Origin: Rutstroemia sp. NJR-2017a BVV2
Lineage: Eukaryota > Ascomycota > Leotiomycetes > Helotiales > Rutstroemiaceae
Assembly: GCA_002946415.1 (NCBI GenBank)
Contig: NJPS01000055.1
Coordinates: 1 to 64,000, forward strand
Reading direction: 5' to 3'
DNA length: 64,000 nt
A program made the translations under genes and the position numbers. Under the pieces are notes generated by a model that saw only the letters and a list, made by a program, of their open reading frames with translations, was not told the DNA's origin and did not search any database. This document shows, one piece after another, positions 48,186 through 62,511 of this stretch (positions are counted from its first letter, which is position 1; each line of letters starts with the position of its first letter).

Positions 48186-50100
48186 ATGGCTTCGGACTAC
48201 AACCCCTTGGTGGATATCAAGACTCTCGCACCTCCAGATGGCGATCCTATTGTCTACTTGAACTTCCTTCGAAAGATATTCATCGCAGATAAACCCCCAC
48301 CAGATCTACGCAGACAACTCTTGGAGAAATTCGATGAGATATTACAAAGTAATGAGCTTGCCAACATCTTAGGCTGGGAAGCCTTGCCTATCCTACTCGA
48401 AGTCGCCGATTCCGAATCCTGTTTGAGCACCATCGCCCGCCTCGGAAATCCACGAGAATGTATACTTGGAGTTTTGGAGGAATTGCAGAAGCTAGAATTG
48501 GAAGGAATCGAGGACGACTGGCAAGAGGAAGAAACCACAGCAGATGGCCCGGCGAAAACAAGGGAACCGAATGATATTGATCAATTCTGCACGCTGTTAA
48601 ACCTTCTTTCTATCCTTCATCCTCGACTTAAAACGAAGCATCCTTCTCGATTCTTGGGTAGCACAATAATCGCTATCATAAACGCATACCAACCTTCACA
48701 TCGAGCTACAATTGCAGTCGGAAAATTCGTTCATGCAGTCTCTGGAAAGAAGCGACCAACTCTACCTGGACGGAAATCTAGTCTTAGCATCACCAATGTT
48801 ATGCGCCCAGACCTTGACACCTCTTTACCCACAGCTCCTGACCCCGAGGCGCAAGAGGAGGATAAACTCGAGTCTGCCATACAGAAGAAGCTTCTGCAGG
48901 GCTTGGTTACGGCGATGTTAGATTTCTACATTAGCGAATTCCCTTTGGAATGGGCTGGACGATTGCTCGAGTCTTTCGATCCAAAACGCGTCGTGGCAGG
49001 AAGGACTACCCTGGCAGAGGCATTTCAGACGAAGCCAGACTTCCAAATTCGTGATACCGTCGTGGGACAGCTTGTTGTGAGTACCATCTTTTACACAAGC
49101 TTTTAAGACCGGCAACTAACGTCTCTAGGCTTTGTGCCGCGATTTAGGACTAGTCGACTACGACCTCCTCTTCGAAGCAATGTATCCGTCAGAACCCATC
49201 GCGCATGCTCCAAATCCCGAAGACGACCTACCCGATTCCCCAGAACAGATACCGCTCTCACAGAACGGTTGCTTGTATCTTCTCACATCTCTACTATTCT
49301 CCAGTATCATGTTCCAGACGAAAACACCTGAACCGACCATGGCAATTTTCCCCGACCATGCAAAATTAATGACCCAGTTCTTTGAGCCCGCTGCCGAGTC
49401 ACCACTTTCGATCCCAGACGCAGTGTTAGCTGTTGGGTTATGGCTAGAACATACGAATAAATTTGTGTCTGGAGAATTCAAGGACAACGACTTCTTTACA
49501 CATTTACGAGCCCTATCATTATGGTCCGCCACGAATCCTTCACCAGGACTACGGTACTGCGCGCATATACTCACATCGGCTATTTTACACGCACATCCAG
49601 CAGATAATATAAGGTTGACATTTATTTCGAAAACCTTACAAGACACTCCAGATGAGGTTCCTTGCGCTGAAGCGTTGAAAGTTTCAGCTATCACCTGGTT
49701 GAAAGAGGAGTTGACCACGGCCCATGAAAGGAAGGCGGAAAATGTCTTCTCGACGACGGGAGCTCTACTTGCGACCAAGCAATCTATTTTCCCAAATCTG
49801 TCGACTCTAGAGGGGTCGTCAGATGAGGAATTAGTGGAAAACTTGATGCAGAATTTTTCCCTGCACATGGCAGCATTGAATTTCTTATTTTTCCTCGCTG
49901 CAGAACAGTACAAAACTGTTGTACCGGATGGAATGATGAAAGAAGTAGAAACTTCTTTTCTGGAACCATTACAGAGTGCCCAGGCACGAGCATTGAGCTC
50001 ACTGGGGCCGACGGAAGATGCAGAACCGGATCCACATATGAGCATGGAGTTGCTGGGGGAACAGATCTCGATGTGTTTAGCAAAACTTCATGAGGAATGA
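48186..50100 (+). CDS. Ybp1/Ybp2-family protein (YAP1-binding / kinetochore-associated)
   Basis: Two exons (48186-49076 and 49129-50100) encode 620 residues. The intron is 52 nt with donor GTGAGT, branch CTAAC and acceptor CTAG; the join reads GQLVALCRDLGL. The protein is an all-helical repeat-like scaffold. Conserved-looking blocks are the N-terminal YLNFLRKIF and LGWEALPILLEVADSESCLSTIARLGNPRE, and the later SQNGCLYLLTSLLFS and MSMELLGEQISMCLAKLHEE. In yeast, Ybp1 helps Gpx3 oxidise Yap1 during peroxide stress and Ybp2 contributes to kinetochore function; the family also resembles glomulin/Alf4. Which role applies here cannot be told. No membrane segment or signal peptide is present, so cytosol or nucleus is likely. 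It is the first intact gene right of the dead PKS locus. Confidence 0.82.
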
Positions 50101-50561
50101 TGGAATGGATGATATGATAATTTATGAGTGACGGTAAATTATTTTGCAGCTGGACTGTTACTGAAATGATGAAGGCAAGACGGCGATGATTTACGGGCTG
50201 ATTAGAAAGAGAAGATCTTGTGCCGGCTTTACCGTTGTGCTTATGTAGTTGGGCTTCATTGTATCGACTTGGGATGTTGAGATGACATCTGGATATACTA
50301 TTGTATAGTATCATTCGAATCATGCAGTACATGATCTCACGATGCAGCTTCAAGTGATATTTTCTCAGCATCGGCATCTTGAATCAGTCTGCAAAGTCAA
50401 TCCAGTGTCTTCATCCTAGAAAGTGACGGTCGAGGTAGAATGATGGAAACGATTTACATTCAAATCCACTCAATCATAATATATACATATCAGCACCAAA
50501 GGTATCTACAAATCGAAAAGAACCTCCTCACTCCCCCCACGCTTCTCCCCCCGCCCTGAAC
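50101..50561. other. Convergent intergenic region
   Basis: 3' flanks of the Ybp-family and GH53 genes. Nothing else seen. Confidence 0.5.
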
Positions 50562-53344
<2,783 letters not shown>

Positions 53345-55502
53345 TCATATCCACTCAGGCACCACCTCCGTCTTCAACGCAAGATCGAAAAGTACAGTCT
53401 GAGCCTCACACCCAACATCATCCCAATACACTCCCGCCTTCTGCACCACTCTCCTCACATCATTCTTCCCATCCCCATCTCTATCTCCATAGAACTCCAA
53501 CATCGGCCTTGTAACCAGGCGAATAGGTCTTCCCACTCCCTCTCCACATGTACCATCCCCAGCACGTCCCTGAATCAAACCACCACATTCCACAATTCTC
53601 CCTCCCTTCCCATCCAACTCCCTGATTCCCCCAACCTTTACATCCATCCCCGCGCTCCAAACCACATACGCTAGTTCCGCCGCATCTCCATAGATCGCAA
53701 CTATCTTCTTCCTATCCTCGCTCGATACACGTGAGAAGAGATAGCGTGCAGGACTAGCTAGAAAATGCGCGGCGTTGCGTTCCGCTGCCGTGACGATTAA
53801 AGCTTGCGTGATAGTGTGAATACGAGGAGCTGGATCGAGATCGTATTGCTTGCGCGCTGGGCGGAGAATACGCAGAGTGTTAGAGCGCCAGGTTGAAGTG
53901 GCTTTTGCGTCTGCTAAGGGGAGGTTAGTTGCGATAAAAGGGTTATATATAAGGGGGGCACTTACAAGATTTAGCGACTTCGTGTAAATACTTCAACTCC
54001 CCCGCGCTCGCGTCTGAGAGGAAGAAAAATGGATTTTTGAATATCGTCGTCGAGATATGATGGTTGAGTAGGGCTTCGAGAAGAAGACTGCGTGAACCGT
54101 ATACGCCGTGGTTATTCTTCATTGTGATCTCAGATGTGTTATCTTCGATGTTCATGACGTTCTTTAATGCTTGGATCAATTCCGTTCGTTCTTCGTCGGT
54201 CCAGTGAATGTCCAGTGCTCTTGTGTTTGCTCGCGCCCATTGATGGACCATGGTGCCTAGTCGCTTGAAATTTAGGCTGAAGTCGGCGTCGGATCGTTGC
54301 GGCCATGGTTCAAGTCCTTTCCTTCGAAAGACTTCTTCCCGAAGCTGAAGTTTTAATGCTTCATTCTCTTTCCCCAATTCCATTTCCCGACCAAGCAAAC
54401 TCTTATTCTCATCCCCTAACCTCCTCACCTCATCCTCCAACTCCGATTTATCTTTATCATTCTCCCGTTGCTGTTTCAACCAACGAACTTCCTCCTCCGC
54501 TTTCTCAAGTTCCTTCTCCAGAGATGCATAAGCCTCCCCCTGATGCTTCAGTCCCTCCACCTGTTCTCTCAGATCTCGAATTTCCTGTCCTCTCGCTGCT
54601 CGCCATTCATTCTGTTCCGCAGCAAATCGTGCTGGATCGTCCGGATCTTGTAGTTTAGCTTTAGTAGCTTCTAGCTCGATGCTCAGTTCTTGCACTTTGG
54701 ATTTCTCCCCGACTAGTTCGTTCTCAAGCCGGATCGTGTAGGTCTTGGCACCATGCAACAGCTCTGTGTCTGCTTTGCGTTGCTCTTGCTCAATTCGTAA
54801 AGCTTCCCGTAGAGTTTCGTCGTAGGCCTGACTTTTGACCTTCTCAGACTCTTCCTGCAGACTTCTTAATTCCAGTTGAAGTCTCGTCATCTGAACCACC
54901 GTACATTCTTGTTCTTTCTCTAATTCCTGTCTCCTGTTTCGCTGTCTTCGTAGCTCTGCTTTGAGTGCTAGGTGAGGAGCATCCTTGGTGTCTTCAATCT
55001 TTTCTTCGTCGTTCCTTTTTTCTTTGAAGATCATCTCTGCTACCACTCTATCTCTCTCCTCCTTCAACCTCTCAACATCCCCCTTAAGCTCTTCCACCCC
55101 CCTCCTATTATCTTCTCTCTCCAGATCAACATACCTAATACCAATATTAACCCCAATCCCAGCCTCCCCTTTCCCCTCCACTCCCTTGTTTTCCCCCGCC
55201 AACCTCTCCAAAACCGCATCCCTCTCCCTCAACACCCTCCTCAATCTCTCCCTCCCCGCCCCCACCACCCTCTTCAACTCCTCGCATCTCCTCCCACACT
55301 CCCAAATCCCATTCTCATACTCCTCTCTCTTCTCCCTCTCCATCTGCACCACCTGCTTCAACTCCCTAATCTGCTCTCCCTTGAATACTCTCTCCCTTTC
55401 TAGTACATCTTGCAGTATTGCGTTGCGGTGTTTTTGGGCTTTGATGTCGTCTTGGAGTTGAGTTATTAGGGGGAGAGAGGGGGAATGGGAATGGGAAGAC
55501 AT
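53345..55502 (-). CDS. Long coiled-coil protein with conserved C-terminal region
   Basis: Two exons (55502-53966 and 53913-53345; 52-nt intron with donor GTAAGT and acceptor TTAG) give 701 residues. Residues about 12-400 are almost uninterrupted Glu/Arg/Lys/Gln heptads, a long coiled coil. From about residue 405 a globular part follows (LNFKRLGTMVHQWARANTRALDIHW, then LLNHHISTTIFKNPFFFL). Across the splice the text reads HEVAKSSDAKATSTWRSN, then RIHTITQALIVTAAERNAAHF and a Gly-rich C-terminus. I do not recognise this C-terminal region, but it looks folded rather than random, and it recalls lineage-specific hypothetical proteins of filamentous fungi with the same plan. No membrane segment or NLS is clear. 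An acceptor 3 nt further in would remove one codon without a frame change. Function unknown. Confidence 0.75.
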
Positions 55503-56287
55503 AGTTGGTTGGTTGGTTGGTGTCTAGATGGTTGGGTGGGTTGAGATGAAAGGAAGGAAGGAAAATTACTTCTTTTGTTTCGACTGTCGAGTTTGGGGAG
55601 GGAGTGGGTGTGTTTTGTAGGTTAGTGGCTGCTGTAGGTTTTTGATTCCGTCGGGTTGTTTCAAATAACAATGCAATGCAGAAGAGGAAAAACTACAGCA
55701 GAGCACAGTTGTCCAGAATGCTGTATAGTAACTAACTTTTTTGTTCATGCAGCTGTTCAGCTCAACTGTAGAGGTCAGATGCGAATACAACTATACTGCA
55801 CCAATGGAACGAAAGCCATAGCTTAAATCATGTATACCTTCGGATGCCGCATCGTTACTTTTGCAGGCAGTTCCGGTGAAGTAATAATGAATATAAAGAT
55901 GAGGAGGTGGAGTAAACCAATATCGCACCGTGAAAACCCATGATATTTCCAGATTCCTCATACCTGCCTACCTCCAAGTACTTTCAGAGTGACAAGCCAT
56001 GGCATAAGATGCGCACAGCATGAACTCAGCTGAGGAAAACTAGGTCTAAACACACGATGGGAAGATAGCCAAACACGCAAATAATGAGTAGAATAATATT
56101 GCAATTGTAATAAGAACTCAAGAACTCCCCCAAGGCCCAACCGTAGTCCATAACATCCATAACCACCCACTGTAGAATATCTAACGCCAAACATGCCTAT
56201 ATTTTCCCGGAAAATAGACCATTTAATTCATGCCACTCAGCACTTTAAACCCATACCAAGACAGTTAGAAAAACACCTCACTTCGAT
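55503..56287. other. Intergenic region
   Basis: Contains the promoter of the coiled-coil gene, including a GGTT simple repeat at 55503-55520, and the 3' flank of the E2 gene. No gene is supported. Confidence 0.5.
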
Positions 56288-57269
56288 TTATTTTCCAAGC
56301 AACATTTTCAGAACCATAGCTACCAAGCATACCACAATTCCGGCGATGGCTCGATCAACCCATACTGGTACACCGTCGTTTGACCTAACGTGTACTTGCG
56401 CCATTTGTCCCTGAGGCTGTGGTTGAAGCTGTGCTTGTGCTTGTGGAGGAAGTGGAATCGTGGCTGTAGGTTGAGGAACCGTTTGCGCTGGTCTCGCCGG
56501 TGGATATGCTTGGGTGGCGAGTTCTGGCTCGCACGCAGTTTCATCTTCCGTCCTGGCCGCCGGGGCTTTCCCCGCATTCTGAGCCTCCCCTTGCTTTTCC
56601 TCCCCGGCATCTTTTTTGATCGCAAATTGCATCTCAGGTGGAACTTTCTCTTCCTCTCTTGGCGCACTTCCTTCGCCCTGCTGCGCCTCCATCTCCTTAG
56701 CCGCTCGTTCCGTCTCCCCCAAAATCTCCTCACAGCTCTTCCCTCCACAGACGGAACACCTCCATCCTCTACTCTCCCCCGCCATTCTCTTCCTCACGCT
56801 TTCACTCGCATCTACACCTCCCAACTGTCCCGCAGGATTTGATTCCATAAATGCTCTTAGCGCGACCAACGCTGTTCGGATCCCCCACGCCGGCTGCCAT
56901 GTCTCTTCATGATGACCACTTATACTAAGACAGATTTCGCGGTTGACTTCGAAACGACCGCTTGGAGTGAGGAAGCGGAAGGATGGAGGACGCAGTGGGT
57001 ACTGGGGTGGTAAGACAATGCGACCGTGGTAGATACCGTCGGCGAAGGGGGAAGATGGAGGACCGCGGAGGGTGAAGTGCCAATCAAAGAGATTGGTGTC
57101 GGATGCGGGGGAAGCTGTGTAGTCTGGAGAGGGAGAATTCGAAAGTTCGGCTGCTTCTTTCACTAATGAGGAGTTAGCAATGTTGGATGTGGGAATTGGG
57201 GATGTGGATTGGAGATGATGTACTTATGCGCTTCATAGTGGGGGACTTGGAATTGTAAGTAGTCGCCAT
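56288..57269 (-). CDS. Tail-anchored ubiquitin-conjugating enzyme, Ubc6/UBE2J type
   Basis: Two exons (57269-57224 and 57162-56288; 61-nt intron with donor GTACAT and acceptor TTAG) encode 306 residues. The UBC fold occupies residues 10-150: DWHFTLRGPPSSPFADGIYHGRI, PLRPPSFRFLTPSGRF, and the catalytic C93 in EICLSISGHHEETW, the Ubc6 hallmark where other E2s have HPN-type context. The C-terminus (VWVDRAIAGIVVCLVAMVLKMLLGK) is a single membrane anchor, so the enzyme would sit on the ER facing the cytosol and serve ER-associated degradation with a Doa10- or Hrd1-type ligase. Between them lies a CSVCGGKSC cluster and a Pro/Gln-rich linker. The start is the ATG at 57269 (MATTYNSKSP); the second exon alone begins with GTG, so the small first exon is needed. 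Confidence 0.92.
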
Positions 57270-57890
57270 GATGGGCGATTGCTACGAAAGTCGCCGTATA
57301 AGTAATGCGGATATGGTGAAATTTCAATACGCCGAATGATGAAATGAGGTTTAAATTTGAGAGTGGAATAGGTGGAATAGAGAAAAAGAAGAAAAGCAAA
57401 CACGAAGGAGAGTTGAATGTTATTTCAGGACAGTTTGGCCTTGGTCTGGAGCTATAGCACAAGGGAGATAACACTAGCGCTGAGCGTCGCGCTACCGATA
57501 ACGTGGCCTCGAGCGATGATGAACTACACGTAACTCTCAATTCAAGTTCTAAATAAAGAGTTGCTTGGAAATGCCGTGCGGATCTGTGGATCCTAGTCAG
57601 GGGGTGGAGTTGTTCAATTCATGGAATAGAGTGGGGAAGTCGTGATGGCAAGTAGAGAAGAGTGTTAATTACAGAACAGATGCAATCGTGAAGTTATGAG
57701 ACGTATGTCCAACTCAAGCGTGTCAACATAGCATAAACTTAATGAGATATGAAAAGGATAAGCAACCACGGTATTTTTCCTCTTTGTTCCTCAGAACCAT
57801 CCAGCTAGATATTAAGTAGGTAGGTATCAGCCTATAATACAAGTACAAGTTAAAACCCCTAACAAGTCCAAATCCTGAAGCATGAAATAT
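57270..57890. other. Intergenic region
   Basis: E2 gene promoter and 3' flank of the palmitoyltransferase gene. Nothing else seen. Confidence 0.5.
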
Positions 57891-59514
57891 CTAGTCTACA
57901 TCATCATTATCATGGCCGTCCCAACCTCTAGCATCATCCTTTTGTCGTGGTATCGTATTTCCAAGTAAAGTGTTCGTGACAACGCCCACCTTTTGCGGCC
58001 ATCCATGAGTAGCTTTTCGATCCAGAATTCGTCTTTCCGCTTCATCTTCATCACTGCTGACCTCGTAGTCATCCTCGTCGCTGGTTCTTCTAGAAAATGT
58101 TTGCATGGAAACGGAGTTCCTGTCGGCGCCATCCATATCCACGTATTGACTCGGGTTTCGTCCAAGAATTCGGTCGGCCTTGGATTGTGATCGATTTACT
58201 CGACTGGGCGTGGGCGAAACGTAATGTCTAGCAGCACCTGTTGGTTGTTGTGGAGGCATGACTTGTGGTGGCAGCTCAGCGCCCCATCCTGCGGCACTTT
58301 CTCTTCTTCTTTGTGCCTCTCGCTCTTCTGCTAGTCTTTCCCGAGCCTCCAACCATTTGGGACTTGGCTCCCAACTCCAGCCGTCGCCAATAGTATTACA
58401 AATCGGAATCGGCCATAAGAGTGGTTTGGGTCCGAATAAGTGTCTCAGGTTTCTCTTCCAGCCAAGGTCAAATGCACTAGGTAGCTTCTCTGAATCTTGC
58501 TCGTCGAGATATTCTTCGTATCGCGCGCGTGCCCTAGCCCTTTCCACCTCTTCATATGACTGTTGACGTTGTTGTCCGTGGTTCATTGCAACTGGTTGAG
58601 TTTCACCATTCGCGTGGATATCTCGGTATTGCCCTTGGTAGTCAGGTGTACGATCCTCCGGGATATGCTGAGGTCGCATGGATTTCCGTAGCGGCGATAA
58701 ATATCTTGTCTTCTCCAAACATTCAATCGTAGTCTGACCGCGAGATGCCAGTAAAATATGCCATCCAGTGAAACCTCCCAAGACCAATCCGATGATTCCA
58801 GAAATTACAACTAGCATAACATAGTTGACCGGTAGCAGAGACTCGGTGTATTCGCCATCGCTCAAGATTTCCCGCCAGACCCAAGTTCCTGACACTCCAA
58901 AACAAAGGAAACAGAAAAGCGTTGTATATATTAAAAATAGGAGGAAGGCTTTATGATTTCGTAGACCAACACAGGTAGAGAGCCATGGGCAATGATGGTC
59001 CATCTTCAAAACGCAGGTGCCGCATGTCGAGCAATGATGCGATCGGTCTGGCTTTCTTGCTTGACATTTTTTGCAATATCTGAGCTCTCCGTTCGCTTTC
59101 ACGGTGAAATTTGTCGCGACAGGATTGTGTGTGGGTAAAGCGCTATATCCATTGTTCCCACTTGTTGTAGTTCCGGGGCTCGTAAATACCGCTGTCGAAT
59201 ATGACCAGTTAAGGAGAAGGTATAGAAGGATGCCGAGAAAAGATGTCCCTTTACCTTTGTTTCCGTCCTGTCAGTACTGCAGATCAATGCATTCACTTGG
59301 TGAGAGACCAACCTATCCATCGCGTCTTACTGCCATCTGCAAGAAATCCAATTGTAGCTTCCACCCAAACCGCCCAAGTTGTAATACTGTACACGAATGC
59401 GAGAGGAAAATAAGTTGCAGCAACACAGCAATATCTTTCGCATTTTCTAGCCCATCTTCGAGGCATTCTGGTAGGGGATCTAGGATGACTCGAAGGTGAT
59501 GACGGAGTATCCAT
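57891..59514 (-). CDS. DHHC palmitoyltransferase, Pfa3 type
   Basis: Two exons (59514-59331 and 59254-57891; 74-nt intron with donor GTAAGA and acceptor AAAG) encode 515 residues. The enzyme transfers palmitate to cysteines of membrane proteins; yeast Pfa3 acts on Vac8 at the vacuole. The Cys-rich domain starts at about residue 118 (YCKKCQARKPDRSHHC) and holds D147-H-H-C150 in KMDHHCPW. Four membrane segments are visible: two before the domain (TYFPLAFVYSITTW and GILLYLLLNWSY) and two after (FLLFLIYTTLFCFLCFGV and NYVMLVVISGIIGLVLGGF). The TTxE motif appears as QTTIECLE. The cytosolic tail is long (about 260 residues) and low-complexity. The acceptor was chosen because it alone continues SKGTSFLGILLYLLLNWSYSTAV in the frame of the main exon; nearer AG sites give stops. 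Confidence 0.9.
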
Positions 59515-60849
59515 TAGTATTCGTAGGTCATGATCTCCTGTTGACCATTATTTGGAGACGTGAAGCAATTAATTGTGGAAATAGGGTGGTGCACGAAGTA
59601 AGGTTACAGGTTACAGTAATTGGTGTCTTTGAGGCTGAGCGATCGCTGACGAAACGACGCCAACATCGGCTACGGAGTTTACCGCTATCCGAACCGGCCG
59701 GTCATTGGCAAGGGTATGACTTCGTTAAGCACGTCGTTCGTCGTCAGTCGTCAATCATCAATAAAACAACCATCCATCAGCCAGGAAGAGAGAAAATAAG
59801 CAGGACTACGATAGCCAGCAGGACCTCCAGGACCGATGGGGCAGGCAACCAGGAGAACGTTAGTCCTGCCATTCGTATTGGATTCTTCAATTCGCCTGCC
59901 ATTTTCTCCATGCTGCAAAGCCAAGCTGCTGGACATCGAAGGCAGACGAAAGTCAGCTAACACGCGCATTGATTTGATATCTTCTGATGTATCTATTATG
60001 ATATGGCTGTTGATATTGATCCAATCTACGATAGTGAATTTTATCATCGGAAGAGGTAGGAATACGCTTGGCTGAACTGGACTGGCCTGGTCTTCTTTCT
60101 CTTCTGTATCGACACTCGCACTGTGGCGCACTGGCGACAATGGCGACAATGGCGACACTGTTACTTCGCGCAGCTTGGAATGGTGTTTGATATAAATTTG
60201 GAGCCCATTCACCATTGTTGTGATGGTTTTTCTACTTCCCGGTCACCAGGTGATCATGCAACGGTATATCTCTTTGCTGGAAGGTCAAAAGCAACACTGA
60301 ACACGGCAGTACGTCTTACCTTCTCGCTTTGAGGAAATCTCCATTGAAGCATGCGGATATCATTCCAGCCATGATCTTATGTGCATCCCCCTTCCTATGG
60401 AAAAAGTCATGCAAGTATCCTTTACTTTAAATACTGGATTGCACCATGTTTCTGTTTAACAAGGCATTCTTATTCTTCTATTCACTATCCACTTTGCTCC
60501 AACTTCTCCAAGCAACTCATCTGTAAGTTCCCAAATTGGCTTGGTTTTAACTTTTCGCCTGCGGCAGAACTAACAAACAACGAGCCTCAACCTCGACCTC
60601 AATTTTGGTGAATTAACATCTCTTCCTTCCTTCAAAATAATTTCTTTGTCCAACAAATTTAACCGTCGCAAGACTGATGCCAATACTAAACCGCAGGAAT
60701 TCCTTTCCTCTCTTTTCCAACAACGAGTGGTAGAGTAAGGTTATCTACCTTAGCTTGAAGATCGATCTAAGTGTACCTCACACACGGATCTATCGCACTT
60801 TCTCCCGTCGCCATATTTCAACTGCAGGATTGTTTTCACGAACGTCAAG
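59515..60849. other. Intergenic region, divergent promoters
   Basis: Lies between the palmitoyltransferase (minus) and zinc-finger gene (plus). It contains a 9-bp GGCGACAAT-type tandem repeat of three units near 60132-60160. No gene is supported. Confidence 0.5.
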
Positions 60850-62511
60850 ATGGCTACTCCAAAGGGAACAAGTCAGAGAATTTCCTGCAAACACTGTCAT
60901 CTTACTTTTCCTACATGGGAGGAATGTCATCAGCACAAAATCTCAACACCTGACCATAAATGTTGCGACATTTGCAGTCTCGATTTTGAGACTGACGAAG
61001 GCCTTAGGCGCCATCGTAGTATGGTAGGTGCAAGTTCTAGTCAGTGCCAACCTTCAGACTTACCTTGTCTCCCAGATTCACCCAACAGAACAAGACCTGC
61101 AATGTCTTGGTTGTGGCCAAAAGTTTGTTCGCCTCGGAGCTCTTGTTGGTCACCTCGAGCTAGAAACCTGCCCTGCGATTAGCAAATCGCAAAGAATGGA
61201 CCAGGCTGCCCGAAAGCGACAACGAAACGAATTCAATGCCAAGTTTAGTGCTGGACTGAAAACTATCGATGGAAGTGTTGCTCCGCAGTCTGGAATCACC
61301 TTGATGGATGCTGATGACGTGCCATGTAACTTTCCTGTCGGGAGACAAATTAAAACCGCCCGTGGAACTGCGGAGCCTGAAGCTGGTTGTTGGGATTCAA
61401 CTTGTAAAGGCGCCCACTCCACTTGGATTATGATTTTGTGCTAACCTACATTTAGTTCCAGATGAGATACTCAATGAAGAAAGGAGCCGGTTGGCCCGGT
61501 TAGATGTGAAGGACACAACAACACCTAGCGCTACAAAATTGGAGGATGACCTGATTTCTTTTAGCAAGGACGAAATTACGAAGGGTATGAGCAAGAACAC
61601 GTGGTCTGCCTCTAAGAAGAGCAAAACTTCAACGGCCAGAACGGAAAATATCCAATACGAGTATCCAGAGGACGATTTCCCCAGACCCATTGCGCCTTCC
61701 ATGAAAGAAAGCAACTTTCCTTCTTTACCTACCAAGAACTTCCAGGATGCTGGCGTCAATGTCCCAAATCTGATGGATGAACCAATCGCCGATATCAGCT
61801 TGGGTTCGATCTGGGACACTAAACAACTTTTTCCCACTGCTACTAGACCCGATGTTCCCTCCAGCTCACCAGGAACCAGAAACTCCGTTACACCTGGTGG
61901 CAAAGGACCACAGGTTCGAATGCGTCAACTTATCAATCCTTTGCCGGAAAAAGTCTGGGCACCATATGATCCAAGTGACCCTTCGTTCCGTGCCGAGAGA
62001 TATTGGGTTACATTCACCAAAAAATATAAGTGTCCCCACAAACTATGCAAGTAAGTTCATGACTGTCTCAGTACAGGATTTAATCCCCTGCTTGTCTTTT
62101 GTGACCTTCTCATCGTTTGATTTTCGTAGGAAGAGTTACGATACTGAGGGAGGTTTCATCTCACATCTTCGGTCCCCCGCTCACTCCGGTCAAAAACTGA
62201 CTTGTTCTAACTGTTACCGAATCTTCCACACCTGGACAGCTTTGACCCAACATTGTGAATCCCAAGGAACCCGATGCAAGATCCGCGACAATGATAATTA
62301 CGCTGCGGAAATCTCCAAAATAACCTCGGGGGTTGGTGACGTAGAGGGAATGCACCCCGACAATACAGTCAAGTATAGAGTCAACCCAGATGAGTTTCCA
62401 CGAGGGGTCAATGTGGAAAGTTTCGCTAGGAATCACAAGCAGAAAGAAGCAGAAATCGCGAAGGAAAAGGAAGAATATTGGATGAAACGTAATAAGGAAA
62501 TGGAGTGGTAG
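60850..62511 (+). CDS. C2H2-type zinc-finger protein
   Basis: Four exons (60850-61023, 61076-61403, 61456-62050, 62130-62511) encode 492 residues. Three finger-like units are at the N-terminus: CKHCHLTFPTWEECHQH, CDICSLDFETDEGLRRH and CLGCGQKFVRLGALVGH. Two more are at the C-terminus, one of them a longer-spaced CPHKLCKKSYDTEGGFISHLRSPAH and the next CSNCYRIFHTWTALTQHC. The middle is charged and probably disordered; the last 30 residues form a Lys/Glu helix. Introns are 52, 52 and 79 nt with good donors (GTAGGT, GTAAAG, GTAAGT) and acceptors (CCAG, TTAG, GTAG), and each join keeps the frame. The finger spacing suggests nucleic-acid binding; it could be DNA or RNA. I cannot assign a named orthologue. 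The two clusters separated by about 270 residues are a distinctive feature. Confidence 0.8.

Noticed and set aside
49158..50045. 295-codon minus-strand frame
   Set aside because: Antisense to the second exon of the Ybp-family gene, which has clear splice support; no domain in the antisense product.
59255..59330. Nearer acceptors for the palmitoyltransferase intron
   Set aside because: They lead to stops or to the wrong frame for the DHHC exon; only the acceptor at 59255 fits.
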